The notes beneath the pieces are model-generated. The model was not told the origin of the DNA. It saw nothing but the letters and a program-made list of their open reading frames with translations, and ran no database searches. Of a stretch of DNA of 64,000 nt, positions 42,842 to 52,505 are shown in pieces. The position numbers and the translations under genes were made by a program. The stretch is taken from the NCBI RefSeq assembly GCF_015461835.1, contig NZ_JACOPX010000008.1:62001-126000 (forward strand), written 5' to 3'. Within the stretch, counting starts at the first letter, position 1; every line of letters starts with the position of its first letter. Origin of the DNA: Pseudomonas neuropathica (lineage in GTDB: Bacteria > Pseudomonadota > Gammaproteobacteria > Pseudomonadales > Pseudomonadaceae).

Positions 42842-43875
42842 AGGTGCTGGTCACCGGTGCGGCCGGCTTCATTGGTGCCCATTGCGTGTTGCGGCTGCTG
42901 CGCGACGGGCATTCAGTGGTCGGTCTGGACAATTTCAACGCCTACTACGACCCGCAACTCAAGCACGACCGCGTGCAGTGGGTGCGTGAGCAGGCCGGCG
43001 ATTTCCAGCTCGTCACGGTTGACCTGGCCGATGCCTCGGCCATTGACGCGCTGTTTGTCCGCGAACGGCCGCAAGTGGTGATTCACCTCGCCGCGCAAGC
43101 CGGGGTGCGTTACTCGCTGGACAATCCCAAGGCGTATCTGGACAGCAACCTCAACGGTTTCCTGAATATTCTCGAGAGCTGCCGGCATCACCCGGTCGAG
43201 CATCTGATCTACGCCTCGTCGAGCTCGGTGTACGGCGCCAACCAGCACACGCCGTACTCGGTCAAGGACGGCGTCAATCACCCGCTGTCGCTGTACGCCG
43301 CGACCAAGAAAGCCAACGAGCTGATGGCGCACAGTTACAGCCACCTGTTTGGCATTCCCTGCACCGGCCTGCGCTTTTTCACCGTGTACGGGCCTTGGGG
43401 CCGGCCAGACATGTCGCCGATCCAGTTTGCCCGGGCGATCAGCGAAGGCGAGCCACTGAAGCTGTTCAACTATGGCGAGCACCAGCGCGATTTCACCTAC
43501 ATCGACGACATCATCGAAAGCATCGCCCGCCTCACCGAATGCCCACCGCACGCCGACCCGCACTGGGATCGCGAGCAGCCCGACCCGGCCAGCAGCATGG
43601 CGCCGTGGCGGCTGTTCAACATCGGCGGGCAGCATCCGGTCGAGCTGAAAACCTATCTGGCGCTGATGGAAAAACATCTCGGCCAGAAAGCCATTGTCGA
43701 GCTGCTGCCGCTGCAACCGGGCGACGTGCTCAACACTTGCGCCGAGGCCAGCGACCTGGCCCAGGCCACCGGGTTTCAGCCCCGGATCGAGCTGGATGAG
43801 GGACTTGCGCGATTCATCGCCTGGTTCCGCGACTACTACCCCACTGCCTATCGCCCACGCGCCGCTCGCGGCTGA
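42838..43875 (+). CDS. NAD-dependent UDP-glucuronate epimerase (GalU-type sugar precursor)
   Basis: A 345-aa short-chain dehydrogenase: VLVTGAAGFIGAHCVLRLL, AGVRYSLDNPKAYLDSN, catalytic SSSSVYG and YAATKKANE, and GRPDMSPIQFARAI. The closest family is UDP-glucuronate 4-epimerase, giving UDP-galacturonate, which fits its position directly after the UDP-glucose dehydrogenase. Other UDP-uronate epimerases cannot be excluded by eye. Confidence 0.87.
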   Translation: MKVLVTGAAGFIGAHCVLRLLRDGHSVVGLDNFNAYYDPQLKHDRVQWVREQAGDFQLVTVDLADASAIDALFVRERPQVVIHLAAQAGVRYSLDNPKAYLDSNLNGFLNILESCRHHPVEHLIYASSSSVYGANQHTPYSVKDGVNHPLSLYAATKKANELMAHSYSHLFGIPCTGLRFFTVYGPWGRPDMSPIQFARAISEGEPLKLFNYGEHQRDFTYIDDIIESIARLTECPPHADPHWDREQPDPASSMAPWRLFNIGGQHPVELKTYLALMEKHLGQKAIVELLPLQPGDVLNTCAEASDLAQATGFQPRIELDEGLARFIAWFRDYYPTAYRPRAARG

Positions 43876-43893
43876 ATTAATGCGGAGGACTCC

Positions 43894-44640
43894 ATGACTG
43901 GACATGAGAAAGGTGTGCCGATCCAGGAAATGCGCCGTGACAAGCGCGTTGACCCCGAGCACCGAATGCGTCTCGACGCGGCGATTCATCGCCAGGGTCG
44001 CGGCTGGTTCACTGGCCGCGACGGCGGTCGCCCATGGCAACTGTCACGCACCAACCGCGTGGTCGCCTGCCTCGGTGCGCTTATGATTCTGGTGCTGATC
44101 TCGCCACTGCTGCTGGGTCTGGCACTGGTCATCAAGTTCAGCAGCCCAGGGCCGGTGATGTTCGTGCAAAAGCGCACCGGTTACCGCGGCCGCAAGTTCG
44201 GCATGTACAAATTCCGCACCATGGTCGCCAACGCCGAAGAATTGAAAGAGTCGCTGCGCCACCTCAACAAGCACGGTGCCGACGCCATCGATTTCAAGAT
44301 TGACCAGGACCCACGCATCACCCGCATCGGCGGTTTCCTGCGGCGCACCAGCCTCGATGAACTGCCCAACCTGATCAATGTAGTGACCGGCGACATGCGC
44401 CTGGTCGGCCCTCGCCCGACCTCATTCAACGCTTACCGCTACAAGGACAATCACCTCGCCCGTCTGGCGATCTACCCCGGCATGACCGGCCTGTGGCAGA
44501 TCTCCGGACGCAGCAATATCGACTTCGACCAGCGCGTTGAGTTGGACCTCAGCTACATCGCCGAGCAGAGCCTTTTGCTTGATCTGAAGATTCTGTTGAA
44601 AACCCCCTTCAAAGTATTCAGCGGCCACGGAGCAAGCTAA
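43894..44640 (+). CDS. Undecaprenyl-phosphate sugar phosphotransferase (initiating transferase)
   Basis: A 248-aa short form of the WcaJ/ExoY family. After a 60-residue cytoplasmic start there is one membrane segment (VVACLGALMILVLISPLLLGLALVI), then the catalytic domain: QKRTGYRGRKFGMYKFRTM, LRRTSLDELPNLINVVTGDM, VGPRP, YPGMTGLWQISGRS. It puts the first sugar phosphate on undecaprenyl phosphate and so starts the repeat unit. It lacks the N-terminal multi-helix module of WcaJ. GGAGG is upstream; the stop overlaps the next ATG. Confidence 0.92.
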   Translation: MTGHEKGVPIQEMRRDKRVDPEHRMRLDAAIHRQGRGWFTGRDGGRPWQLSRTNRVVACLGALMILVLISPLLLGLALVIKFSSPGPVMFVQKRTGYRGRKFGMYKFRTMVANAEELKESLRHLNKHGADAIDFKIDQDPRITRIGGFLRRTSLDELPNLINVVTGDMRLVGPRPTSFNAYRYKDNHLARLAIYPGMTGLWQISGRSNIDFDQRVELDLSYIAEQSLLLDLKILLKTPFKVFSGHGAS

Positions 44641-45287
44641 TGGACGGTTCAACCAACAAAAGCCTGAGCATCGCCAATCCCAGCGAATCGAACCTGACCT
44701 CGACCGTGCTGGATCTTGATCTGCGGATCCTGTTCCTGACCGCCGCAAATCCCGGCGCCGGCACCACCACCAGTGCCCTGGCGCTGGCCAGCCAACTCGC
44801 GCAAATGAGCAGCGGCCAGGTGCTGCTGGTCGATGCCAGCCAGTCAGCGAGCAACCTCACCCAGCAACTGAACCTGAGCAAGGAGCGCGGCCTGCGCGAC
44901 CTGCTGTTCAACCCGGACAACCCGCCGCTGTTGCAGGACTGCGTGGTGCAGGTGTCGAGCCTGCCCTTCCATGTGCTGCCCAATGGCCGGCCGATCCGCA
45001 CCATGGAACACCTGACCGCCGAGCGCCTGAGCCCGTTGCTCGATCAACTGGGCAGCCAGTACCGCTTCGTGGTGATCGACGGCGACGCGGTGTATTCCGC
45101 TGCCGACACGCTGGTCATCAGCACTCAGGTCGACGGCGTGGTGTTTGTCGTACGCGCCGAAGACACCCGCTGGGAAGCCGCCCAGGCCGCCGTGCAACGC
45201 CTGACTCAGGCCGGAGCCAAAGTGGTCGGTAGCGTGTTCAACCGGCGCAAGTACTACATGCCCAAATGGCTTTACAAAAACCTCTAA
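44640..45287 (+). CDS. BY-kinase-like ATPase with degenerate Walker A
   Basis: A 215-aa homologue of the cytoplasmic CpsD/Wzc-type tyrosine kinase (MinD-like fold). Walker A' is VLLVDASQSA and Walker B FVVIDGDA. The P-loop, however, reads NPGAGTTT, with Thr where the essential lysine of G(K)ST should be; the DNA (ggcgccggcaccaccacc) leaves no doubt. The C terminus ends RRKYYMPKWLYKNL, a small tyrosine group. It may be a pseudo-kinase that regulates assembly together with the separately encoded chain-length protein. Its stop lies 21 bases before the Wza-like gene. Confidence 0.8.
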   Translation: MDGSTNKSLSIANPSESNLTSTVLDLDLRILFLTAANPGAGTTTSALALASQLAQMSSGQVLLVDASQSASNLTQQLNLSKERGLRDLLFNPDNPPLLQDCVVQVSSLPFHVLPNGRPIRTMEHLTAERLSPLLDQLGSQYRFVVIDGDAVYSAADTLVISTQVDGVVFVVRAEDTRWEAAQAAVQRLTQAGAKVVGSVFNRRKYYMPKWLYKNL

Positions 45288-45308
45288 GCGAACGCGAAGG
45301 ATGACGCC

Positions 45309-46334
45309 ATGAACGCCAAGATTCTTGTGCTGCTGATGCTGCCGCTTGCAGGCTGCTCGAGCACCTCCGAAACCCAGAACATGCCGGTGAATATTCTCAC
45401 CGCCACCCCGGCCAACGCCCAGGCCACTGATATGCCGAAGATCGAGCAGACCCTGCGCCCGCAGGACGTGCTCGACGTGATCTTCCATATCAGCACCAGC
45501 GGCTCGGACGCCTACCGTGTGCAGTCGGGTGATCAGATCGGCCTGAACTTCACCGCAGCCAGCCAGCTCAACGGCAATCAACTGGTGCTGCCCGACGGCA
45601 CCATCGAACTGCCGGGCGCCAACACCTCGGTGAAAATTGCCGGGCTGACCAGCGATCAGGCCCGCGAAGAAATCCAGCGTGCCTATCAGCGCAAGCAACT
45701 GTTCCAGCCCAACCGCAATCAGCTGACCGTGCAAATCATCAGCCCGCTGACCAATGAGCAGAACCTGAAAAGCGCGCTGAACCACCCGGCCACCGGCATG
45801 AGCCGCGAGATCACCGTCGGCACTGACGGCTACGCAAGTTTCCCGGAAATCGGCGCCGTGCCGCTGCAAGGCATGACCGTCAATCAACTGGAAACCTTCC
45901 TCAACCAGAAATACGCGCAACTGCCGGGCCGGATGACCGTGGACGTGCTGCTGAAATCCACCGCCGGCAACGAAATCTATGTGCTGGGCGAAGTCGGTCA
46001 ACCGGGTTCCTACCCGATCCGCCGGCCGGTGTCGGTGCTTGAAGCACTGACTCTGGCCCGTGGCACCAACGTCAAGGCGCGCCTGGATTCGGTGGTGATC
46101 ATGCGCCGCAATGGCAATCAGGTGCAGGCGGTGCATTACGACGTCGAAAAAGCCTTGTCCGGCGATGCCTCGCAAATCGCTTACCTGCAACCGGACGACA
46201 TGCTGTTCGTGCCAAAAACCAAACTGGCCAGCGCCGGCGAACTCGCTCGCCAACTGGCCGATGTGGTGCTGTTCCAGGGTGTCGGGTTCAGCTTCGGCTA
46301 CCGCGTCGACAACAAAGACAGCAACAACAACTGA
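45309..46334 (+). CDS. Outer-membrane polysaccharide export protein (Wza-like)
   Basis: A 341-aa lipoprotein (lipobox LPLAGC). It contains the Poly_export domain (LRPQDVLDVIFHIS, YRVQSGDQIGLNFTAASQLN, DGTIELPG) and SLBB domains (GYASFPEIGAVPLQGMTVNQL, VLGEVGQPGSYPIRRPVSVLEAL). Forms the outer-membrane channel of the Wzx/Wzy-dependent route. Both the N-terminal length and the duplicated export domain are usual for the family. Confidence 0.9.
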   Translation: MNAKILVLLMLPLAGCSSTSETQNMPVNILTATPANAQATDMPKIEQTLRPQDVLDVIFHISTSGSDAYRVQSGDQIGLNFTAASQLNGNQLVLPDGTIELPGANTSVKIAGLTSDQAREEIQRAYQRKQLFQPNRNQLTVQIISPLTNEQNLKSALNHPATGMSREITVGTDGYASFPEIGAVPLQGMTVNQLETFLNQKYAQLPGRMTVDVLLKSTAGNEIYVLGEVGQPGSYPIRRPVSVLEALTLARGTNVKARLDSVVIMRRNGNQVQAVHYDVEKALSGDASQIAYLQPDDMLFVPKTKLASAGELARQLADVVLFQGVGFSFGYRVDNKDSNNN

Positions 46335-46350
46335 CTCTCAGGTGACCGAC

Positions 46351-47943
46351 ATGAATCCAAAGGAAAACTACCTGCATGAGTTCTTCAGGATCTTCTTCGC
46401 CAACAAACAACTGGTGAAACGGGTCTTCCTGATCTTTGCAGTCATCGCCCTGCTCCTGCCGCTGGTGCTCAAACAGAGCTTCGATATCACCGCGCAGGTC
46501 ATCGTGCAGTCGAAAAAACTCTCCCAGGGTGACGCCACCACGTCACTCACGGTGGACAACGCCACGTTCATTCCGCCGTCGCTGGCGGACATGGAAACCG
46601 AGAGCAATATCCTCCGCTCGCCGGCGCTGATCCGTCAGACCATCAGCGAACTGCGCGACAAGGGTGAATACACACCTTCGCCGGGCATCTTCAGCAAACT
46701 GGTGGCCGAGCCGTTCAAGCGCTACGTCAGTTCGCCGCTGCGCCAGTACGTGATCAACCCGGTGCGCAACGTGCTTGGACTTGAGACTGATCCGGTGCGT
46801 GACACCGCGCTCGACGCCTTCACCCAGCAAGCCATCGATAGCCTGAAAATCGAGACCCTGCCCGGCTCCAACGTGATCTCGATCATCTACAGCTTCCCCG
46901 ATCCGCATCAGGGCACGACGTTTGTTTCAGCCTTGCTGCAGAACTATCTGTTCAGCCGTCAGGCCTTGCAGTCGATCGACTTGCCGCAGTCCTTCTATGA
47001 GTCGAAAAAGCATCTCTACCAGGTGCGCCTCGACGGTCTGGAAGGCAATCGCCAAGCCTTGCTGGAAAGTGTCGGCTCGTCGGATCCGAAGGAAGAAATC
47101 ACCTTCCGCCTCAACGCGATCAACACCGAAGAGCAAGCCCTGAACCTGTATCAGGATCGCCTGTTGCAGAGCCAGCGCTGGCTCGAATACCTGAAAACCG
47201 CGTTGGCTGCGGCCAGCAACAACAAGCTCAACGACTACACCTTCCCCTACACCTTCACCACCACCGTCGACAACGTGGCGTTCGAAGATCGGGAAATCAA
47301 ACAGATGGGCGAACAACTGACCACCCAGGTCAGCCGCTACATGAATGACCTGGCGGTGTTCCAGCCCGGCAGCGAACCGATGCTGCTGACCCGCGAGCAG
47401 ATTGCTCGCACCCGTGGCCAGTTCCTCAAAGTGGTGAGCAACCGCATCCAGGAGCGCACCAACGATCTGGCGGTGGTCAAGCAAGTGATCGATCAGAAAA
47501 CCGCGCGCATCGCCGAGTTCAAGAACCGCATCCACGAGTTGCAGCAGACCCAGAGCAAGCTGCGGCAGATGGACACCGAAATCGATGCGCTGCACGCCGC
47601 CTTCTCGACCTACGCCCAGCGTTTCGCCGAAAGCAGCACCACCGGCGCGCTCAACGACGATCTGTCCAACGCCCGGGTGCTCAGCCCGCCGTTCGAACCG
47701 ACCGAAGCAGCGTTCCCGAAACCGGGCCTGATCATTCCATTCGGTTTGTTCACCGGGTTGTTGCTGGCGATTGCCCTGGTCTACGTGCGTGAGTTCTTCG
47801 ATCACCGCTTCAAACACCCGGCGCAAATCAGCCACGAACTCGGTCTGCCGGTGCTGTTGGTGATCAACGACCAGAACGCGCTGCCGAGCAATCCGCACAA
47901 GAACTGGACGGTGCCAAGCTTCCTGCACTGGGTGCGCAATTGA
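46351..47943 (+). CDS. Polysaccharide chain-length/co-polymerase protein (Wzc-like, no kinase domain)
   Basis: A 530-aa polysaccharide co-polymerase with one membrane helix at each end (VFLIFAVIALLLPLVL near 25-45; GLIIPFGLFTGLLLAIALVYV near 470-490) and a long periplasmic coiled-coil domain between (QMDTEIDALHAAFSTYAQRF). The cytoplasmic kinase of Wzc is missing after the last helix; the neighbouring 215-aa ATPase stands in for it. Controls polymer length and links polymerase to the Wza channel. Confidence 0.88.
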   Translation: MNPKENYLHEFFRIFFANKQLVKRVFLIFAVIALLLPLVLKQSFDITAQVIVQSKKLSQGDATTSLTVDNATFIPPSLADMETESNILRSPALIRQTISELRDKGEYTPSPGIFSKLVAEPFKRYVSSPLRQYVINPVRNVLGLETDPVRDTALDAFTQQAIDSLKIETLPGSNVISIIYSFPDPHQGTTFVSALLQNYLFSRQALQSIDLPQSFYESKKHLYQVRLDGLEGNRQALLESVGSSDPKEEITFRLNAINTEEQALNLYQDRLLQSQRWLEYLKTALAAASNNKLNDYTFPYTFTTTVDNVAFEDREIKQMGEQLTTQVSRYMNDLAVFQPGSEPMLLTREQIARTRGQFLKVVSNRIQERTNDLAVVKQVIDQKTARIAEFKNRIHELQQTQSKLRQMDTEIDALHAAFSTYAQRFAESSTTGALNDDLSNARVLSPPFEPTEAAFPKPGLIIPFGLFTGLLLAIALVYVREFFDHRFKHPAQISHELGLPVLLVINDQNALPSNPHKNWTVPSFLHWVRN

Positions 47944-49031
47944 GCACCGCATCCTCCCCGACTGCCGCGCTGCCGATCATTCATTTGCTCAGCAGCGGCG
48001 GCTTCTATGGCGCCGAGCGCATGTTGCTGGATCATTGTCTGGCGACACCGGGTCAGCATCAGGTGCTGTTCCTCGACGCGCCGCCTGAACTGATCGCGCG
48101 CTTTCGCACGGCCGGGGTCGACTGTCGCGGCTGCGCCGGACTCGGAGAATTGCTGCAGTACCTGCGTCAGCGCCGCAGTGAAAAACCGCTGATCAATACG
48201 CACAACTTCAAAGGGCTGTTGTTCGGTTGGGTCGGCGCAACCCTGATGCGACTGCCGCTGGTGATCACCCAGCACGGCTTCACACCGCGCAGTCGCAAGC
48301 AGAAGTTCTACACCTGGCTGAGTCTGCAACTGTGCCGCACGGCGTCGGTGGATCGGGTGGTCTGCGTGGCGGAAAGCATCGCCGCGCTGCACCGTCAGGC
48401 CAGCGTCCGCGCGGAGAAATTGCAGGTGATCCCCAATGGTTTGCCAGCCGCTGCGGCGCTGGTGCCTGACGCGGATCGGCAGCGCTGGCTGGTCGGTTAC
48501 GTCGGCCGCTTGAGTAGCGAGAAAGGCCCGGATCTGTTTCTTGATGCGCTGATTCCGCTGTGTCACCAGCATCCACAACTGGATGCGGTGATGCTCGGTG
48601 ACGGCCCGGAACGCGAAGTGTTGCAGACGCGGATCGACAATGCCGGTTTGCAGCAACGTATTCGTTTGCCCGGTTATCAGATCGCCATGCAACCGTGGTG
48701 GCGGCAACTCGATGCGCTGGTGATCAGCTCGCGCACCGAAGGCACACCAATGATTTTGCTTGAAGCCATGCAGGCCGGGGTGCCGGTGGTGGCGTTCGGC
48801 GTCGGCGGCATTCCCGATGTGCTCGAACACCGGCACAACGGCTTACTCGCCACACCGGCCGACTGCGCCGCCCTCGCCCGTCAGCTCGACACGTTGCTGA
48901 GCGAGCCGAAGCTGGCCCGGCAACTGCGCGACAACGCAAAACGCACACAACAGGATCGCTACGACCTCAAGGCGCTCGCTGAGCGCTGGTCGCAGCTGTA
49001 CATCCGCACGGCACGGGAGGCACGCGCATGA
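47940..49031 (+). CDS. Glycosyltransferase family 4 protein
   Basis: A 363-aa GT-B glycosyltransferase: IIHLLSSGGFYGAERMLLDH at the N terminus, VGYVGRLSSEKGPDLFLDAL, LGDGPEREVLQTRI, and the E-x7-E signature EGTPMILLEAMQAGVPVVAF. It starts with TTG overlapping the upstream stop (TTGA); no better start is close. Builds part of the repeat unit on the cytoplasmic face. Confidence 0.9.
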   Translation: MSTASSPTAALPIIHLLSSGGFYGAERMLLDHCLATPGQHQVLFLDAPPELIARFRTAGVDCRGCAGLGELLQYLRQRRSEKPLINTHNFKGLLFGWVGATLMRLPLVITQHGFTPRSRKQKFYTWLSLQLCRTASVDRVVCVAESIAALHRQASVRAEKLQVIPNGLPAAAALVPDADRQRWLVGYVGRLSSEKGPDLFLDALIPLCHQHPQLDAVMLGDGPEREVLQTRIDNAGLQQRIRLPGYQIAMQPWWRQLDALVISSRTEGTPMILLEAMQAGVPVVAFGVGGIPDVLEHRHNGLLATPADCAALARQLDTLLSEPKLARQLRDNAKRTQQDRYDLKALAERWSQLYIRTAREARA

Positions 49032-50398
49032 TTTTCCCGCTCTCGATCGTCAGTCTGCTCGGTCTGGTCTGCATCGGTTTGCTGGCCAGCCCTTATCCGT
49101 TTCTGGCGCCGGGGGCGGTGCTGGGCCTGGTGGGTTTTGCGGTGTTGTACCGCAAGCCGACCTGGGGTCTGCTCGGCATTGCCGCACTGGTGCCGTTCGA
49201 GGGCTTCTTCAAGGACACGTCGTTCTCCGGCAGCAAGCTGATCGGTGCTTCACTGGCGGTAATCCTGATGCTGCAACTGGCGTTGCACCAGATTCCCTCG
49301 GAGCGTCTGCGCAGCAATATCTGGCGCTTCCTGATCTGGTTTCTGGTGCTGTACTTTCTGAGTTTGCTCAACACCGATGACCTGGGCATGTCGCTCGGCC
49401 ACCTGCGCGAGCTCAGCGTCGGTCTGATTCTGTTTGTCATCACCCTGTTGATCGGCCGCGAGCTGAACCTCGATCTGTTCGCCCGGCTGGTCACCCTCGC
49501 CGTCAGCACCACCTGTGCGATGGCAATGTTCTCGACCAAATTTCAGGATCAGGGTCGCGCCGCCGGACTGCTTGAAGACCCCAACGCGTTCGCCCTGCTG
49601 ATCGCCTTTGCCATTCCGCTGGCGCTGCTACTGGTAATCCGCAGCCCGAACCTGCTGCACCGGTTGTTCTGGGGCGGTTGCTGCCTGCTGCTGTTGGGCG
49701 GCATGACCAAAACCGAATCGCGCTCCGGGCTGGTCGTATTGGCGCTGAGCCTGCTGATCGGCTGCTGGCATTACCGCACCCAACTGACGCGGATTCGCCC
49801 GCGGCATCTGGGCTTCGCCATGCTTGGCGCGGCGATCGTGATTCCGCTGGCGATCTACGCGATGCCGGCCGGTTATATGGCGCGCATCCAGTCCCTGAGT
49901 ATTCTCAGCGCCGGTTCCAAGGCTCAGGACGAATCCCTCGGGCGCCGCGCCTCGTACATCGTCGTCGGCAGTCAGATGATCCGCGAGAACCCGCTGCTCG
50001 GCTCCGGCCCCGGCACCTTTCCGCTGCACTACGCGACCACTGGTTACGCCAAGGCGTTTTCGGCCAACCGCAAAATCGGCGACCTCTATCGACGCGCGCA
50101 CAACACCTATCTGGAAATCTTCAGTGAGCTGGGAGTACCTGCCGGGCTGTTGTTCGTCGGCATGCTCGGCCTCGGTCTGTACAACCTGATTCGCGCACGC
50201 GCCGCGTGGATGTTGCGCCGCGAATGGCATCAGGCCGACATGATGACCCACCTCGGTGTGAGCTTTCTGTCGCTGACCTTGTTCCTGATGTTCCTCAGCG
50301 CACCGAACCAGAAATACGTGTGGATCATGCTCGCCATGACCAGCGTCCTGCGCCTGAAAGCCGAGCAGGCGCCCCTGAGCACGGAGGCAAAGGCATGA
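49028..50398 (+). CDS. O-antigen ligase/polymerase family membrane protein (Wzy-like)
   Basis: A 456-aa integral membrane protein with about ten to twelve helices and the large periplasmic loop of the Wzy_C family (LGSGPGTFPLHYATTGYAK, RRAHNTYLEIFSELGVPAGL). In this Wzx/Wzy-type cluster it most likely polymerises the flipped repeat units. It overlaps both neighbours by 4 bases. Confidence 0.87.
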   Translation: MIFPLSIVSLLGLVCIGLLASPYPFLAPGAVLGLVGFAVLYRKPTWGLLGIAALVPFEGFFKDTSFSGSKLIGASLAVILMLQLALHQIPSERLRSNIWRFLIWFLVLYFLSLLNTDDLGMSLGHLRELSVGLILFVITLLIGRELNLDLFARLVTLAVSTTCAMAMFSTKFQDQGRAAGLLEDPNAFALLIAFAIPLALLLVIRSPNLLHRLFWGGCCLLLLGGMTKTESRSGLVVLALSLLIGCWHYRTQLTRIRPRHLGFAMLGAAIVIPLAIYAMPAGYMARIQSLSILSAGSKAQDESLGRRASYIVVGSQMIRENPLLGSGPGTFPLHYATTGYAKAFSANRKIGDLYRRAHNTYLEIFSELGVPAGLLFVGMLGLGLYNLIRARAAWMLRREWHQADMMTHLGVSFLSLTLFLMFLSAPNQKYVWIMLAMTSVLRLKAEQAPLSTEAKA

Positions 50399-51363
50399 GC
50401 CGCATCAGCATCGTCATCCCGATGTTCAACGAGGCGCGGCACATTGGCCGCACCTTGCTTGCCGCGCAAAAAGCTGCCCACGCGGCCAATGTCGAGTGCG
50501 AGTTGATCGTGGTCGACAACGGCTCGAGCGATCAGGGTCCGCAGATCGCCCGCCAGTTCGGCGCGCAGGTGCTGGTGCAGCCGGGTTTGTTGATCGGCGC
50601 CCTGCGCAATCGCGGCACGGCCGTCGCCACGGGTGAATGGCTGGCGTTTATCGACGCCGACATTGAAATGCCGGAGAGCTGGCTCAAGCCGTTGTTCGAC
50701 ATTGAAGGCAGCGGCCAGGCCGATGTCTTCGGCCTGGATCTGCACACCCCCGCCGAAGCGCCGTGGTACGCCACAGCCTGGCAACGCCGCACCGCGCGCG
50801 CTTCGTCGCAGGCGTCCCACGTCGTTGACTGGCTGCCCAGCTCAAACCTGCTGATGCGCCGGGGCTGGTTCGACAAGGTCGGCGGTTTCAACGAAAGCCT
50901 GCGCACCGGCGAGGACAAGGAATTCACCCTGCGCCTGCACGAACAGGGTGCGCGGTTGCTGTCGATCAACGACAACGTCGCCCTGCATTGGGGTTACGAA
51001 ATGAACTGGCGCGAATGGATGGGCAAGGAACTGTGGCGTCAGGGCAGCCATCTGCAATTGCTGCGCACCCACGGTTTCAGCCTGCGCCTGCTGCGTTTTC
51101 CGATGCTGTCGCTGCTGGTGTGGTTGCTGGACTTTCTGGCGATTTCAGCGCTGCTCGACGGCTTTCCGCATCACGCGATCGTCATGGTCAGCCTGACATT
51201 GCTGCCAGGGCTGGTGCTCAGCCTGCGCCAAAGCTTCAAACACCGGAACATCGGTCTGACCCTGCAACTGTGGGGGCTGCACTGGGTGCGTCTGCACCTG
51301 GCCGGCGCCGCGTTCATTTTGAGTCTGTGTCATTGGAACGCCAGGAGGCCTGCCCGTGGCTGA
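50395..51363 (+). CDS. Glycosyltransferase family 2 protein
   Basis: A 322-aa GT-A enzyme: ISIVIPMFNEARHIGRTLLA, ELIVVDNGSSDQGPQIARQF, DxD in AFIDADIEMPESW, and GGFNESLRTGEDKEFTLRL. Two C-terminal hydrophobic segments (LSLLVWLLDFLAISALL and following) anchor it to the membrane. GGAGG precedes the ATG overlapping the upstream stop. Confidence 0.9.
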   Translation: MSRISIVIPMFNEARHIGRTLLAAQKAAHAANVECELIVVDNGSSDQGPQIARQFGAQVLVQPGLLIGALRNRGTAVATGEWLAFIDADIEMPESWLKPLFDIEGSGQADVFGLDLHTPAEAPWYATAWQRRTARASSQASHVVDWLPSSNLLMRRGWFDKVGGFNESLRTGEDKEFTLRLHEQGARLLSINDNVALHWGYEMNWREWMGKELWRQGSHLQLLRTHGFSLRLLRFPMLSLLVWLLDFLAISALLDGFPHHAIVMVSLTLLPGLVLSLRQSFKHRNIGLTLQLWGLHWVRLHLAGAAFILSLCHWNARRPARG

Positions 51364-52492
51364 ATTCATTTTCTGGATGTGCCTGTTGCTGCCGGTCTAC
51401 GCCTATGTGGGCTACCCGCTGCTGCTGACGATTCTGGCGCCGCTGTTCCCGGCCTGGCGTCACACGCCGGCGCCGCCATTGAGCGTCAGCATCGTGATTG
51501 CCGCGCACAATGAGGCGCGGCACATCGAACACAAGTTGCGCACCTTGCTGGCGCAGGATTACCAGCCGGCCTCGCTGCAGATCATTCTGGCCAGTGACGG
51601 CTCGACCGATGACACGGTGGCCTGCGCACACAAGGTCGTTGATCCGCGAATCACCGTCCTCGATCTACCGCGCCAAGGCAAAGCGGCGACGCTGAATGCC
51701 GGCGTGGCCCTCAGCACCGGCGACATTCTGGTGTTCACTGACGCCGACAACCAATGGTCGCGCGAAACCCTTGGGTATTTGCTCGCGCCACTGAGTGATC
51801 CGAATGTCGGCGGTTGTGCCGGACACATGGTGATTCCGGTCACCGGCGGCGGCTTGAGCGTCGGCGACAGCCTCTATCGGCATTACGAAGGCTGGCTGCG
51901 CCGGGTCGAGAACCGCACCGGCTGCATGGTTTCCGCCGACGGCGCCCTGCTCGCCTTGCGCCGCGAGTTGTTCCAGAACGTGCCGGCCGAGGTCAACGAC
52001 GATTTCTTTATCAGCACCTGCGCACCGGTGGCGCACAAGCGCATCGTCTACGTGCCTGAAGCGCAAGTGATCGACCATGGCGTGGATGAGGCGGACAAGC
52101 AATTCCGCCGCCGCCAACGCGTCACCGTCGGCGGTCTGCAAAGCCTCGCCCAGCGCCGCGAGCTGCTCAATCCGCTGAAATATGGCCTGTATTCGATTGC
52201 GTTGATCAGCCACAAACTGATCCGCCGCCTGGCGCCGGTCCTGTTGCTGCCGTTGCTGCTGAGCAACTTCTGGCTGTGGGACGACCATGGTTTCTACCGC
52301 CTGGCCCTGATCGCGCAATTGTTTGGCTATGCCATCGCAATTGCCGGTTTGCTGGATTCGCAACACCGCTTGCCGAAACCCTTCCGCCTCGCCGCGTTTC
52401 TGCTGGTCACCCTCGCCGGGATGAGTCTTGGCCTGTGGCAGTTCCTGCGCGGTCAGCGGTATGCCCAGTGGAATCCGGAACAGAACCGTTAA
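51356..52492 (+). CDS. Membrane glycosyltransferase family 2 protein
   Basis: A 378-aa processive-type GT2 with an N-terminal helix (FIFWMCLLLPVYAYVGYPLLL), catalytic domain (VSIVIAAHNEARHIEHKLRTL, ILASDGSTDDTV, FTDADNQWSRET, ADGALLALRREL, and QFRRRQRVTVGGLQSL in place of the classical QxxRW) and three C-terminal helices. It begins with GTG behind AGGAGG and overlaps the previous gene by 8 bases. Confidence 0.88.
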   Translation: MAEFIFWMCLLLPVYAYVGYPLLLTILAPLFPAWRHTPAPPLSVSIVIAAHNEARHIEHKLRTLLAQDYQPASLQIILASDGSTDDTVACAHKVVDPRITVLDLPRQGKAATLNAGVALSTGDILVFTDADNQWSRETLGYLLAPLSDPNVGGCAGHMVIPVTGGGLSVGDSLYRHYEGWLRRVENRTGCMVSADGALLALRRELFQNVPAEVNDDFFISTCAPVAHKRIVYVPEAQVIDHGVDEADKQFRRRQRVTVGGLQSLAQRRELLNPLKYGLYSIALISHKLIRRLAPVLLLPLLLSNFWLWDDHGFYRLALIAQLFGYAIAIAGLLDSQHRLPKPFRLAAFLLVTLAGMSLGLWQFLRGQRYAQWNPEQNR

Positions 52493-52505
52493 GAGGACCG
52501 AAGCC

